50,225 bases of DNA from Enterobacterales bacterium (GTDB lineage Bacteria; Pseudomonadota; Gammaproteobacteria; Enterobacterales; Enterobacteriaceae): the NCBI GenBank assembly GCA_015654925.1, contig JAATFX010000132.1:1-50225 (forward strand), in the 5' to 3' direction. Position 1 is the first letter of the stretch. Every line of letters begins with the position of its first letter. Below the pieces are notes generated by a model, which saw only the letters and a program-made list of their open reading frames with translations, made no database searches and was not told the origin of the DNA. This document shows positions 41,425-49,905 of the stretch, piece by piece. The translations under genes were made by a program, and so were the position numbers.

Positions 41425-42669
41425 ATGAGCGGTAACAATCTGAGCGAAGTACTATTTAAACCCTCATTCAAGCTGCAGGAAACTTCGACCCTGGTCAGCC
41501 GGCCGCGTCATGCCGGCGGACAGGCGCCCATACTCGCCGCCCTGGACGGCACCAATCCCGGTAGCTGGTATCGCATGATCAACCGGTTGCTGTGGATTTG
41601 GCGCGGTATTGATCCGTGGGAGATCGAGGAAGTCCTGGCCCGCATCGCCGCCAGCAAATCCGAACGCACCGATGATCGCCTGCTGGATACCGTGATCGGC
41701 TATCGCCCCGGTAATTGGATATACGAATGGTCCCATCAGGGCATGGCGTGGCAGCAGCGCGGCATGGATGAAACCGATCCGGCGGCGGCGGGCCGCTACT
41801 GGCTGCAGGCGGCCAACTTCTACAGCATTGCCGCTTACCCCCATTTATGCGGCGATATGCTGGCGGAACAGGCGCAAACCCTGGCCAACCGGGCCTGGGA
41901 AGAGGCCGCGGGGCACCTGAGCTATGAGCTCAAGGCGTTAACCTTCCCCGTCAGCGGCGGCGGCAAAGTCACCGGTTTCCTGCACCTGCCGCAAAAGGAC
42001 GGCGGGCCGTTCCCCACCGTGCTGGTCTGCGGCGGCCTGGATATGCTGCAAAATGACACTTATCGCCTGTTCCACGACTATTTTGCCCCGGCGGGCATGG
42101 CGATGCTGACCATCGACATGCCGTCCATCGGCTTTTCGTCGAAATGGACGCTGACGCAGGATTCCAGTTTCCTCCATCAGCAGGTGCTTAAAGGACTGGC
42201 GGATATTCCCTGGATCGATGCGCGGCGCGTCACGGCGTTCGGTTTCCGCTTTGGCGCCAATATCGCCGTACGGCTGGCCTACCTGGAGTCGCAGCGCCTG
42301 CGCGGTGTCGCCTGCCTCGGGCCGGTGGTACATGGGCTGCTCACAGACAGCGCCCGGCAGGATCGGGCGCCGGATATGTATATGGACGTGCTCGCCAGCC
42401 GCATCGGCATGGCCCATGCCTCGGACGCGGCGTTGAAGACCGAGCTGAACCGCTATTCGCTGAAAACCCAGGGATTGCTGGGCCGCCGCTGTCCGACCCC
42501 GATGCTGGCCGGTTACTGGGATAACGATCCTTTCAGCCCCAAACAGGACGCGGCGCTGATCGCTTCGTCATCCCTGGCGGGCAAACTCCTGCAGGTCAAA
42601 CCGGCGCCGGTTTACCAGAATTTTCAGCGGGCTTTAAGTGAAATTTGTGATTGGCTGAAAAATATTTAA
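41425..42669 (+). CDS. frsA: FrsA, alpha/beta-hydrolase-fold esterase-like protein
   Basis: A 414-residue protein like E. coli FrsA (YafA), first described as a partner of the glucose PTS protein IIA-Glc; its enzyme role is debated. 'WYRMINRLLWIWRGIDPWEIEE', 'DTVIGYRPGNWIYEWSHQ', 'VLVCGGLDMLQNDTYRLF', 'MPSIGFSSKWTLTQDSSFLHQ' and 'AFGFRFGANIAVRLAYLES' are family hallmarks. The last has Phe-Gly-Phe-Arg-Phe-Gly at the nucleophile elbow instead of Gly-x-Ser-x-Gly, as in the E. coli protein. The start at 41425 has GGAGG upstream; eleven earlier codons are open. Confidence 0.94.
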   Translation: MSGNNLSEVLFKPSFKLQETSTLVSRPRHAGGQAPILAALDGTNPGSWYRMINRLLWIWRGIDPWEIEEVLARIAASKSERTDDRLLDTVIGYRPGNWIYEWSHQGMAWQQRGMDETDPAAAGRYWLQAANFYSIAAYPHLCGDMLAEQAQTLANRAWEEAAGHLSYELKALTFPVSGGGKVTGFLHLPQKDGGPFPTVLVCGGLDMLQNDTYRLFHDYFAPAGMAMLTIDMPSIGFSSKWTLTQDSSFLHQQVLKGLADIPWIDARRVTAFGFRFGANIAVRLAYLESQRLRGVACLGPVVHGLLTDSARQDRAPDMYMDVLASRIGMAHASDAALKTELNRYSLKTQGLLGRRCPTPMLAGYWDNDPFSPKQDAALIASSSLAGKLLQVKPAPVYQNFQRALSEICDWLKNI

Positions 42670-42751
42670 TAATTGAAGATTAATTTATTCAATTAGTTTG
42701 CTAAACAAAGAAGTCTATTTCCCCCATTGAAGTTTTTTTGAGGTTATCAGC

Positions 42752-43156
42752 ATGGCGTTAGTAAGTGGACACCCTAAAAGCAGACTGATGAAAGGATTTA
42801 CCGCGCTCGGCCCTTATATCCGCGAGGGACAATGCAGCGACAATCATTTTTTCTTTGATTGCCTGGCGGTATGCATCAATATGCAGCCATCGCCGGAACT
42901 TCGCGAATTCTGGGGCTGGTGGATCGATCTCGAAGCCGAGGAGACCCGCTATACCTACGCTTACCATATCGGCATGTTCGATAAAGCCGGCCGCTGGAAC
43001 GAACAAAAAATCAGCGACAAAGCCGTGCTGGAAAAACTGGAAAGCTCGCTGCGCGCTTTTTTTGTCCGTCTCGACGCCTATATCGTCTCGCTGGAGATGA
43101 CGCTGGAACCGGCGGCGACCTTCAAAGACGAGCCGTTTATCCTGACGACCCGATAA
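42752..43156 (+). CDS. crl: Crl, sigma-S activator
   Basis: A 134-residue protein that binds RpoS and helps it form holoenzyme. 'GHPKSRLMKGFTALGPYIREGQC', 'FFFDCLAVCINMQPSPELREFWGWW' and 'EETRYTYAYHIGMFDKAGRWNE' are characteristic. The length matches the family. The order frsA-crl-proB is conserved, except that phoE, between crl and proB in E. coli, is absent. A GAGG-like site precedes the ATG. Confidence 0.96.
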   Translation: MALVSGHPKSRLMKGFTALGPYIREGQCSDNHFFFDCLAVCINMQPSPELREFWGWWIDLEAEETRYTYAYHIGMFDKAGRWNEQKISDKAVLEKLESSLRAFFVRLDAYIVSLEMTLEPAATFKDEPFILTTR

Positions 43157-43267
43157 TACGCATACCTGCTTTTTAACTCATTTCGCGTTATGCTGGCAGG
43201 CATAGCGCTTTTTCTTTTTATAAAGACCAGGCACGATTTTTTTAACCTTATTTACGGTAGAAACCTT

Positions 43268-44371
43268 ATGGATGGCAGCCAGACATTGGTTGTGAAATTG
43301 GGCACCAGCGTACTGACCGGCGGTTCCCGGCGGCTTAACCGTGCCCATATCGTCGAATTGGTGCGCCAGTGCGCGCAGTTGCACACCGCCGGGCACCGGA
43401 TCGTGATCGTCACGTCCGGGGCCATTGCCGCGGGGCGCGAACATCTTGGATATCCCGAATTACCGGCTACCATCGCCTCAAAACAGCTGCTGGCCGCCGT
43501 CGGGCAAAGCAGTCTGATCCAGCTTTGGGAACAGCTGTTTTCCATTTATGGCATTCATATCGGCCAAATGCTGCTGACCCGGGCCGACATGGAAGATCGC
43601 GAACGTTTCCTTAACGCCCGCGATACGCTGCGCGCGCTGCTCGATAACCGGATCGTACCGGTGATCAACGAAAATGACGCGGTGGCCACCGCCGAAATCA
43701 AAGTGGGCGATAACGACAATCTTTCGGCGCTGGTGGCGATCCTGGCGGACGCGGATAAATTACTGCTGTTGACCGACCAGGCCGGCCTGTATACCGCCGA
43801 TCCCCGCACCAATCCCGACGCGCAGCTGATTCCCGAAGTCGCTACCATCAATGATGCGCTGCGGGCCATCGCCGGCGACAGCGTTTCCGGTCTGGGCACC
43901 GGCGGCATGGCCACCAAAATCCAGGCCGCCGATGTGGGCATCCGGGCGGGGGTCGACGTGGTCATCGCCGCGGGCAACCGTCCGGGAGTGATTGGCGATA
44001 TGATGGCGGATCTGCCGGTGGGCACCCGCTTCCATGCCCAGGAAATGCCTCTTGAAACCCGCAAGCGCTGGCTGTTCGGGCCGCCGCCCGCCGGGGATAT
44101 CACCGTAGATGACGGCGCGCTGCGGGCCATCAAAGAGCGGGGCAGCTCGCTGTTGCCCAAGGGCATCCGTTCGGTGGCCGGCGATTTCTCCCGCGGGGTG
44201 GTGGTACGTATCCGCGGCCTGGACGGCAAGGACATCGCCCACGGCGTCAGCCGCTACAATAGCGATGCGCTGCGTATGATTGCCGGGCAACACTCCCAGC
44301 AGATCGGCGACATCCTCGGCTATGAATACGGCCCGGTGGCGATCCATCGCGACGACATGATTATTTATTAA
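43268..44371 (+). CDS. proB: ProB, glutamate 5-kinase
   Basis: First step of proline synthesis. The start at 43268 gives 367 residues, exactly the E. coli length. The amino-acid kinase domain has 'LVVKLGTSVLTGGSRRLNR', 'IVTSGAIAAGREHLGYP', 'INENDAVATAEIKVGDNDNLSALVA' and 'GLGTGGMATKIQAAD'. The C-terminal PUA domain spans about residues 275-360 ('SLLPKGIRSVAGDFSRGVVV'). It is followed by proA after ten bases. CarD-type carbapenem synthesis in this window draws on the proline made here. Confidence 0.97.
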   Translation: MDGSQTLVVKLGTSVLTGGSRRLNRAHIVELVRQCAQLHTAGHRIVIVTSGAIAAGREHLGYPELPATIASKQLLAAVGQSSLIQLWEQLFSIYGIHIGQMLLTRADMEDRERFLNARDTLRALLDNRIVPVINENDAVATAEIKVGDNDNLSALVAILADADKLLLLTDQAGLYTADPRTNPDAQLIPEVATINDALRAIAGDSVSGLGTGGMATKIQAADVGIRAGVDVVIAAGNRPGVIGDMMADLPVGTRFHAQEMPLETRKRWLFGPPPAGDITVDDGALRAIKERGSSLLPKGIRSVAGDFSRGVVVRIRGLDGKDIAHGVSRYNSDALRMIAGQHSQQIGDILGYEYGPVAIHRDDMIIY

Positions 44372-44381
44372 GGAGTAGCTT

Positions 44382-45635
44382 ATGCTGGAGCAAATGGGTA
44401 AAGCCGCCAAAGCGGCATCCTGGCAGCTTGCGGTGCTGAGCGGCGCCGAGAAGGATCGGGCGTTGCTGGCGATCGCCGATAGCCTGGAAACCCACGCCGA
44501 AGTGATCCTGGCGGCCAACGCGCTGGATATGGCGGACGCGCGCCGCAACGGCCTGAGCGAAGCCTTGCTCGATCGCCTGCTGCTCACCCCGGCGCGGCTG
44601 TCCGCCATTGCCGCCGACGTGCGCCAGGTGTGCCGCCTGACCGACCCGGTTGGCCAGACTATCGACGGCCGGTTGCTGGATAACGGCCTGCAGTTGGAGC
44701 GTCGCCGGGTGCCCCTGGGCGTGGTGGGCGTGATCTATGAAGCCCGCCCCAACGTGACGGTAGACGTGGCGGCCCTGTGCCTGAAAACCGGCAATGCGGT
44801 GATCCTGCGCGGCGGTAAAGAAACCCATCGCACCAACGGCGCCACCGTCAAGGTGATCCAGCAGGCGCTGGTCGCCTGCGGCCTGCCGGCAAGCGCGGTG
44901 CAGGCTATCGATAATCCCGATCGCGCCCTGGTCAATGAGCTGCTGCGCCTGGATCGCTATGTGGATATGCTGATCCCGCGCGGCGGAGCGGGGCTGCACA
45001 AACTGTGCCGCGAAAACTCCACCATTCCGGTGATTACCGGCGGCATCGGCGTATGCCACATCTATGCCGACGAAACCATCGACTTCGCCGCGGCGCTCAA
45101 GGTAATTGAAAACGCCAAAATCCAGCGCCCCAGCGCCTGCAATTCCCTGGAGACCCTGCTGGTGCATGAGGCCATCGCCCCGGCCTTCCTGCCCCGGTTA
45201 AGCGGGCATATGCAGCCCCTGGGCGTCACCCTGCATGCCGACGATATCGCCAGGCCCTACCTGGCCGACGGTCCGGCCGCATGCGTGCCGGTGGATGAAG
45301 CCAATTACCATGATGAATGGCTTTCCCTCGATCTGAACGTCAAGGTGGTCGGCGGTTTTGACCAGGCGGTGGAACATATCCGCCAGTACGGCACCCAGCA
45401 TTCCGACGCCATCCTGACCCGGTCGCTGGTAAACGCGCAGCGCTTTGTGCGCGAAGTGGATTCCTCGGCGGTGTATGTCAACGCCAGCACCCGCTTCACC
45501 GATGGCGGCCAGTTCGGCCTGGGCGCGGAAGTGGCGGTCAGCACCCAGAAACTGCACGCACGCGGCCCCATGGGCCTGGAAGCCCTGACCACCTATAAGT
45601 GGATCGGCTACGGCGATAATCTGGTGCGCGGCTGA
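44382..45635 (+). CDS. proA: ProA, gamma-glutamyl phosphate reductase
   Basis: Second step of proline synthesis, giving glutamate semialdehyde. The 417-residue aldehyde-dehydrogenase-fold enzyme has 'IYEARPNVTVDVAALCLKTGNAVILRGGKE', 'LIPRGGAGLH', 'GGIGVCHIYADE' and the catalytic Cys in 'RPSACNSLETLLVH'. The C-terminus 'ARGPMGLEALTTYKWIGYGD' is typical. GGAG lies before the ATG. It forms the proBA operon and ends before thrW. Confidence 0.97.
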   Translation: MLEQMGKAAKAASWQLAVLSGAEKDRALLAIADSLETHAEVILAANALDMADARRNGLSEALLDRLLLTPARLSAIAADVRQVCRLTDPVGQTIDGRLLDNGLQLERRRVPLGVVGVIYEARPNVTVDVAALCLKTGNAVILRGGKETHRTNGATVKVIQQALVACGLPASAVQAIDNPDRALVNELLRLDRYVDMLIPRGGAGLHKLCRENSTIPVITGGIGVCHIYADETIDFAAALKVIENAKIQRPSACNSLETLLVHEAIAPAFLPRLSGHMQPLGVTLHADDIARPYLADGPAACVPVDEANYHDEWLSLDLNVKVVGGFDQAVEHIRQYGTQHSDAILTRSLVNAQRFVREVDSSAVYVNASTRFTDGGQFGLGAEVAVSTQKLHARGPMGLEALTTYKWIGYGDNLVRG

Positions 45636-45641
45636 TTGCTT

Positions 45642-45669
45642 GCCCGGATGCGGGGTTGCGCATCCGGGC
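45642..45669 (+). terminator. Strong hairpin after proA (terminator or REP-like)
   Basis: GCCCGGATGCG (45642-45652) pairs perfectly with CGCATCCGGGC (45659-45669) around six bases, starting seven bases after the proA stop. No T run follows, so it may be a rho-dependent or 3'-protecting hairpin. Its core resembles REP units. Confidence 0.6.
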
Positions 45670-45676
45670 CGGTTCG

Positions 45677-45883
45677 TTATTCCGATCCATCCTCATCGTT
45701 ACTGAAAATCTCCCGATGGCGTTGAATAAACTCCAGCATCTTGCTTGAGGATGGGCGTTTGCCCGCGCAAATAAGCGACAGGCCGTTATTTGCCATTGAT
45801 TGAAGGGGCAGGGGAGGCGGGAAAGCGGCGATAATCTGTCCAGCGGTTGATCCGCCGCACTGATTTGCTGTTTTTATCAGCAT
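45677..45883 (-). pseudogene. Possible remnant of a LysR-type regulator C-terminus
   Basis: A 68-codon frame on the - strand ends in 'GQIIAAFPPPLPL', then 'LSLICAGKRPSSSKMLEFIQ'. This resembles the extreme C-terminus of LysR regulators (...PPPLP...Y...R..S.K...FI.FL). There is no HTH or ligand domain before it and no ribosome site. The match is by eye on a short stretch and could be chance. Confidence 0.3.
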
Positions 45884-45967
45884 ACAAACGCCCGGCTATT
45901 GACTCTTTACCCGCTTTTGCATAACGTGTGACCCCGAGATTCACCCCGCATGACACACCCTTATCAT

Positions 45968-46043
45968 GCCGATATAGCTCAGTTGGTAGAGCAGCGCATT
46001 CGTAATGCGAAGGTCGTAGGTTCGACTCCTATTATCGGCACCA
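45968..46043 (+). tRNA. thrW: tRNA-Thr (anticodon CGT)
   Basis: A 76-nt cloverleaf: acceptor GCCGATA pairs with TATCGGC (46033-46039), discriminator A, encoded CCA (46041-46043). The anticodon loop TTCGTAA gives CGT. The place after proA is that of E. coli thrW, a known attachment site for prophages and islands. A weak promoter candidate, TTGACT at 45899 with TAACGT 17 bases further on, lies upstream. The foreign-looking DNA begins directly after it. Confidence 0.97.
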
Positions 46044-46273
46044 TTTTTACCATAAAATTCATCGACTTACCGTAACAATGTTTTGCTGTGTTTAACGCTA
46101 ATGTGCATTTTTTGCGCGTTGTGGGTGTGGCAAAATTATGGCAACAACAATTGTCTAACTTAGTACAACAAAGCAAAAGCTAGTATAAGTTTAACTGCAT
46201 GGCATTTGGTAATTCAAAGATCAACCTATTGTTTTTAAAGGTTGTTTTCGGCATTGTCTTTTTATTAGATTAA
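46044..46273. other. Gene-free AT-rich DNA between thrW and the retron
   Basis: About 230 bases with no supported gene. Composition changes from GC-rich backbone to AT-rich right after the tRNA. The segment at 46125-46150 contains TGGCAA twice, 11 bases apart, which might be an arm-type integrase site, but no integrase frame or second copy of the tRNA 3' end is visible. Confidence 0.5.
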
Positions 46274-46302
46274 TTGAAATTTCTCGGAAGAAAGCGTAAA
46301 CT
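46274..46302 (+). promoter_or_regulatory. Promoter of the retron operon
   Basis: TTGAAA (46274-46279) and TAAACT (46297-46302) are separated by exactly 17 bases. Transcription would start near 46309, the first base of the a1 arm of the predicted non-coding RNA, so both predictions support each other. Confidence 0.65.
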
Positions 46303-46308
46303 ATCAGT

Positions 46309-46475
46309 GCTCTTTAGCGTATTGTGGATTTACCCTATGACTGGTTAAATCTAGTTGGGCGTTGCGCCAAACTCTAATTTATTGATTACATTTACAGTTG
46401 CGGAACAAACTTTTTGAGCCGCAATCCAGTAGGTTGCGGATCAAAAAGTTTGTTCCGCGGCTACAAGTAAAGAGC
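46309..46475 (+). ncRNA. msr-msd: Retron msr-msd non-coding RNA
   Basis: The a1 arm GCTCTTTA (46309-46316) is complementary to the a2 arm TAAAGAGC (46468-46475). The base after a1 is G46317 in a TTAGC context, the usual place of the branching guanosine. The msr part has two stem-loops: GATTTACC with GGTTAAATC (46327-46351, one bulge) and AGTT-GGCG with CGCC-AACT (46353-46373). The msd part is one long hairpin: an 18-bp perfect stem (46400-46417 with 46441-46458), then a short interior loop and a 6-bp stem CCGCAA/TTGCGG around the apex. The DNA product would be copied from about 46467 back to about 46393, roughly 75 nt, near the size of Ec78/Ec83 msDNA. The RT gene follows 85 bases later. Confidence 0.88.
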
Positions 46476-46484
46476 CTAGATCTC

Positions 46485-46520
46485 GGGATGAACAGGGAAG
46501 TAATAGCCCTTGTTCATCTC
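46485..46520 (+). other. Extra hairpin between retron RNA and reverse transcriptase gene
   Basis: GATGAACA (46487-46494) pairs with TGTTCATC (46511-46518), extended inward by a G:T and two G:C pairs and outward by one or two more. It lies outside the a2 arm and 40 bases before the RT start. No T run follows. It may control read-through or RT translation. Confidence 0.6.
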
Positions 46521-46560
46521 TTGATACTAGTTACTGACTGGTAAACGGAACAAGCTGGTA

Positions 46561-47499
46561 ATGAGCATCGACTTTGAAACGACACTTAAAAAAGCTTATC
46601 CTGATTTTGAAGCACTTTTAAAATCAAGACCAGCGACGCACTACAAAGTATACAAAATCCCAAAGCGTACAATTGGCTATCGTATCATAGCTCAACCTAC
46701 GTCACGAGTAAAAACAATACAAAGGGATATAATTGAAATACTCAAACAACATGCTCATATTCACGATGCAGCCACAGCGTATGTTGATGGGAAGAATATA
46801 TTAAATAACGCTAAGATACATCAAAACTCAGTTTATTTATTAAAGCTGGACTTGGTCAATTTTTTTAATAAAATAACACCGGAATTTTTATTCAAGGCAT
46901 TAGCTAGACAAAAATTAGATATTTCAGACACCAATAAAAATTTATTAAAACAATTTTGTTTTTGGAATAGAACAAAAAGAAAAAATGGTGCATTAGTTTT
47001 AAGTGTAGGAGCACCAAGCTCTCCTTTTATATCGAATATTGTTATGAGCAGCTTCGATGAGGAGATAAGCTCTTTTTGCTTATCAAATAAAATAAATTAT
47101 TCAAGATATGCTGATGATTTAACTTTTTCAACAAATGAAAGAGATGTTTTAGGATTGGCACATCAAAAGGTAAAATCAACCTTGCTTCATTTTTTTGGCT
47201 CACGGATTATAATTAACAATAACAAAATTGTATATTCATCAAAAGCTCATAACCGTCATGTCACTGGAGTAACTTTAACTAATAATAATAAGTTATCAAT
47301 AGGAAGGGAAAGAAAAAGATACATTACTTCTTTAGTATTCAAGTTTAAAGAAGGCAAGCTTTCTAGTGTTGACATTAATCACCTTAGAGGCTTAATCGGT
47401 TTTGCTCATAATATTGAGCCAACTTTCATTGAAAGACTTGAAAAAAAATATGGAAAATCAACAATTGAGTTTATCAAGAAATATTCTGAAGGAGGATAA
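46561..47499 (+). CDS. Retron reverse transcriptase, Ec78/Ec83 type
   Basis: A 312-residue bacterial RT that copies msd RNA into branched DNA. The catalytic Tyr-Ala-Asp-Asp is at residues 183-186 and the first catalytic Asp at 97 ('LLKLDLVNFFN'). The retron-specific NAxxH motif is 'NAKIH' (83-87) and VTG is at 234-236 ('NRHVTGVTL'). 'YKVYKIPKRTIGYRIIAQP' and 'LSVGAPSSPFISN' closely resemble the Ec78 enzyme as I recall it. The ribosome site is weak (ACGGAA about ten bases off), so translation may be limited. The stop is one base before the ptuA start. AT-rich codon use sets it apart from the backbone. Confidence 0.96.
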   Translation: MSIDFETTLKKAYPDFEALLKSRPATHYKVYKIPKRTIGYRIIAQPTSRVKTIQRDIIEILKQHAHIHDAATAYVDGKNILNNAKIHQNSVYLLKLDLVNFFNKITPEFLFKALARQKLDISDTNKNLLKQFCFWNRTKRKNGALVLSVGAPSSPFISNIVMSSFDEEISSFCLSNKINYSRYADDLTFSTNERDVLGLAHQKVKSTLLHFFGSRIIINNNKIVYSSKAHNRHVTGVTLTNNNKLSIGRERKRYITSLVFKFKEGKLSSVDINHLRGLIGFAHNIEPTFIERLEKKYGKSTIEFIKKYSEGG

Positions 47500-47500
47500 A

Positions 47501-49129
47501 ATGGAACAGAACTTACCGAGTAGAATAACTAAATTAATTAAAAAATCGGAAAATGGTGATTTTGCTACTTCTTATCAGCTTTATAAGATATTTGGCTCAA
47601 ATGAGTACGGAGTTGAGCCAGATGAAAAAATGTCTAATTACTTTAAAGAGTTATCAGCAAAACAGCTAGAAGGCGGTCAACTGAGAGTTGCTGATCTTCG
47701 TTTGGAAAACTATAAAGGGTTTGAGTCCCTTATAATGAATTTTTCCCTGAAAAAAAACTCTACAATTTTAGTAGGGAATAATGGCTGTGGGAAGTCGACG
47801 ATTCTCGATGCAATTCAGAAGGGAATGACACATCTCTCCTCAAGACTATCTACTCGCTCACATAATGGCGATAGTATTGAAAAGCATGAGTTAAAAAAAG
47901 GTCAAAACTATGCTTCGATCGTAATAAATTACGACTATATGGGAGTACCTTTCCCTATGACCATAACTATGACAGAACCTGGTTATGAGGATAGAGCAAA
48001 AAGTAACTATAGCGGGATTAATGAGTTAGGTAATATTTTCAAAACAGCCAATTCAATAAATAAAAATACTTCATTTCCTTTAATTGCAATGTATACAGTT
48101 GAAAGAGCTAATGATGTTTCAACTAAAGACATTGAGAATTCAGCAGAAATTAAAGAAGCTCAAATCTGGGATAAATTCAAAGCATATAATAAGAGCCTGA
48201 CAGGAAAGGCTGATTTTAAATTATTCTTTAGATGGTTTAAAGAACTTATAGAAATTGAAAATTCTGATAATGCTGATATAACAGCATTAAGAGCAGAAAT
48301 TCGAGCTAAAGAAAAGGACTTAGACAATCCATTATTAAAAGCTCTACTAGCAGAAAATAAGGATTCTCAGACTACTAAAAAGTTGCTAGAAGATCATAAC
48401 AATACTCTGAAGGTTTTAAAGGATAAATTAAATAGCTATTATTCAATCAATAGTAAAACATTACATACTGTTGAAGATGCAATTTATTCTTTCCTGCCGG
48501 GATTTAGTAACCTTAAGCTTCAAAGAGCTCCTCTTGATCTGATTGTGGATAAAGAGAATATTTCTTTAAGTGTTTTGCAATTATCGCAAGGTGAAAAATC
48601 CATTTTAGCACTAATTGCTGATATTGCTCGTAGATTGACACTATTAAACCCTAATAGCGTCAATCCGTTAAATGGTACTGGAATTGTGTTAATTGATGAA
48701 ATAGATCTGCACTTACACCCGTCATGGCAGCAAAATATTATTCCGCGACTTGAGAAAACTTTTAAAAATATTCAGTTTATAGTTACAACTCATAGTCCTC
48801 AGGTTTGTCATACTATTGATAGCCAAAATATATGGTTATTAAAGAATGGCCAAAAGTTTAAGGCACCGAAAGGAGTTAGAGGGGCAATATCTTCTTGGGT
48901 ATTGGAGAATTTGTTTGAGGTTGCTCAAAGACCGCCAGATGATAAGTACACCAAACTCTTACAAGAATATAAAGATTTAGTATATTCAGAAGAATATGCT
49001 AGCGATTACACAAGAAAGCTAGGTGCTACTTTATCCCAACATTTTGGTCCGGATGATGAAACCTTAGTAGAATTAAAGCTTGAAATTGAAAAAAGAATTT
49101 GGGAGGATGACTATGAAAAGGATCATTAA
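47501..49129 (+). CDS. ptuA: PtuA-type ABC/AAA ATPase, retron effector component
   Basis: A 542-residue ATPase. The start at 47501 is chosen because GGAGG lies seven bases before it, inside the RT's last codons; the longer open frame from 47402 is not supported. Walker A 'GNNGCGKST' is at residues 92-100, the signature 'LSQGEKSILALIADIARR' and Walker B 'VLIDEIDLHLHPSWQ' near 365-410, and the H-loop 'VTTHSPQVCHTI' follows. A charged, coiled-coil-prone insert lies between ('ALRAEIRAKEKDL'). In Ec78-type retrons PtuA and PtuB form the toxic complex that msDNA-RT holds inactive until phage infection. Confidence 0.93.
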   Translation: MEQNLPSRITKLIKKSENGDFATSYQLYKIFGSNEYGVEPDEKMSNYFKELSAKQLEGGQLRVADLRLENYKGFESLIMNFSLKKNSTILVGNNGCGKSTILDAIQKGMTHLSSRLSTRSHNGDSIEKHELKKGQNYASIVINYDYMGVPFPMTITMTEPGYEDRAKSNYSGINELGNIFKTANSINKNTSFPLIAMYTVERANDVSTKDIENSAEIKEAQIWDKFKAYNKSLTGKADFKLFFRWFKELIEIENSDNADITALRAEIRAKEKDLDNPLLKALLAENKDSQTTKKLLEDHNNTLKVLKDKLNSYYSINSKTLHTVEDAIYSFLPGFSNLKLQRAPLDLIVDKENISLSVLQLSQGEKSILALIADIARRLTLLNPNSVNPLNGTGIVLIDEIDLHLHPSWQQNIIPRLEKTFKNIQFIVTTHSPQVCHTIDSQNIWLLKNGQKFKAPKGVRGAISSWVLENLFEVAQRPPDDKYTKLLQEYKDLVYSEEYASDYTRKLGATLSQHFGPDDETLVELKLEIEKRIWEDDYEKDH

Positions 49130-49889
49130 AACTTTGGAGGATCAATTCTTTACCAACTTCAAAGCTCAGAATCCAAATGGAACTTGGGATGATTTTAGGA
49201 ATCATGGACAAGGTGTTTTGTATAAGAGGCTCAAGCAACACATTTGCAATGATCAAATGTACCTTTGTGCGTATTGTGAGATAGATTTAGATTGTGAAAA
49301 TGAACATGAAATAAAAGTGGAGCATTTCAAATCTAAATCTGGTTCACTACCAGGTGGTATTAACTGGCATTTAGAATGGTCTAATCTCTTAGCTGTATGT
49401 CTTGGTGGTACAAACGAAGGTGATGATTATCAATTACCAGTGAACCTTAGTTGCGATTCATATAAATCTCATTATGAAGACAAAAATAATGTCATTGACA
49501 AAGACTGGACAGGGAAAATTCTCCTTCCCCTCACGCTTCCAAATGCGCACAATTTATTTATTTTTGACAAAGGTACAGGTAAATTGCTACCTAATGAACC
49601 ATACTGTAATAGCATTAGTATAGATGGGAAGCCTGCTGCAGAAACACTAGGCATTGTTAATAAAACAATAGAGGTTTTAAATTTAAATTGTAGCAGACTA
49701 AATAACGCCAGAATGAAATTGCTATTTCTCTTCAATAAGTGTGCACGAGAAAAAGATTTAAGAAAAATGTATAAGTTACTGATACAATGGAGTCAAGGTG
49801 AACCTAAGTTTTTTCAGACGACACGAGATATAATTATTCGTGAAAGCAAAATTTGCCAAGGATTATTGGACGGAACGATACGATATTAA
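49113..49889 (+). CDS. ptuB: PtuB-type HNH nuclease, retron effector component
   Basis: A 258-residue HNH-family nuclease. GGGAGG (49101-49106) lies six bases before the ATG at 49113, inside the end of ptuA, so the genes overlap by 17 bases. The zinc/HNH region reads Cys-x2-Cys in 'YLCAYCEIDLD', then 'IKVEHFKSKSG' with the Glu-His pair, 'WSNLLAVCLGGTN' with Asn, and a later Cys in 'LSCDSYKSH'. This layout is that of PtuB and related HNH proteins (TIGR02646 type). In the Ec78 system it degrades tRNA-Tyr when released; whether this one does is unknown. It is the last gene of the operon. Confidence 0.92.
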   Translation: MKRIIKTLEDQFFTNFKAQNPNGTWDDFRNHGQGVLYKRLKQHICNDQMYLCAYCEIDLDCENEHEIKVEHFKSKSGSLPGGINWHLEWSNLLAVCLGGTNEGDDYQLPVNLSCDSYKSHYEDKNNVIDKDWTGKILLPLTLPNAHNLFIFDKGTGKLLPNEPYCNSISIDGKPAAETLGIVNKTIEVLNLNCSRLNNARMKLLFLFNKCAREKDLRKMYKLLIQWSQGEPKFFQTTRDIIIRESKICQGLLDGTIRY

Positions 49890-49905
49890 TAACGGGAAAA
49901 TTTCA

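Noticed and set aside
45979..46176. 65-codon frame antisense to thrW
   Set aside because: It covers the tRNA on the opposite strand and is an artefact of the cloverleaf sequence.
46044..46308. Possible integrase remnant next to thrW
   Set aside because: No tyrosine-recombinase motif in any frame; only two short TGGCAA repeats.
47402..47500. Longer start for the PtuA-like ATPase
   Set aside because: It would overlap the RT by about 100 bases without a ribosome site, while 47501 has a strong one.
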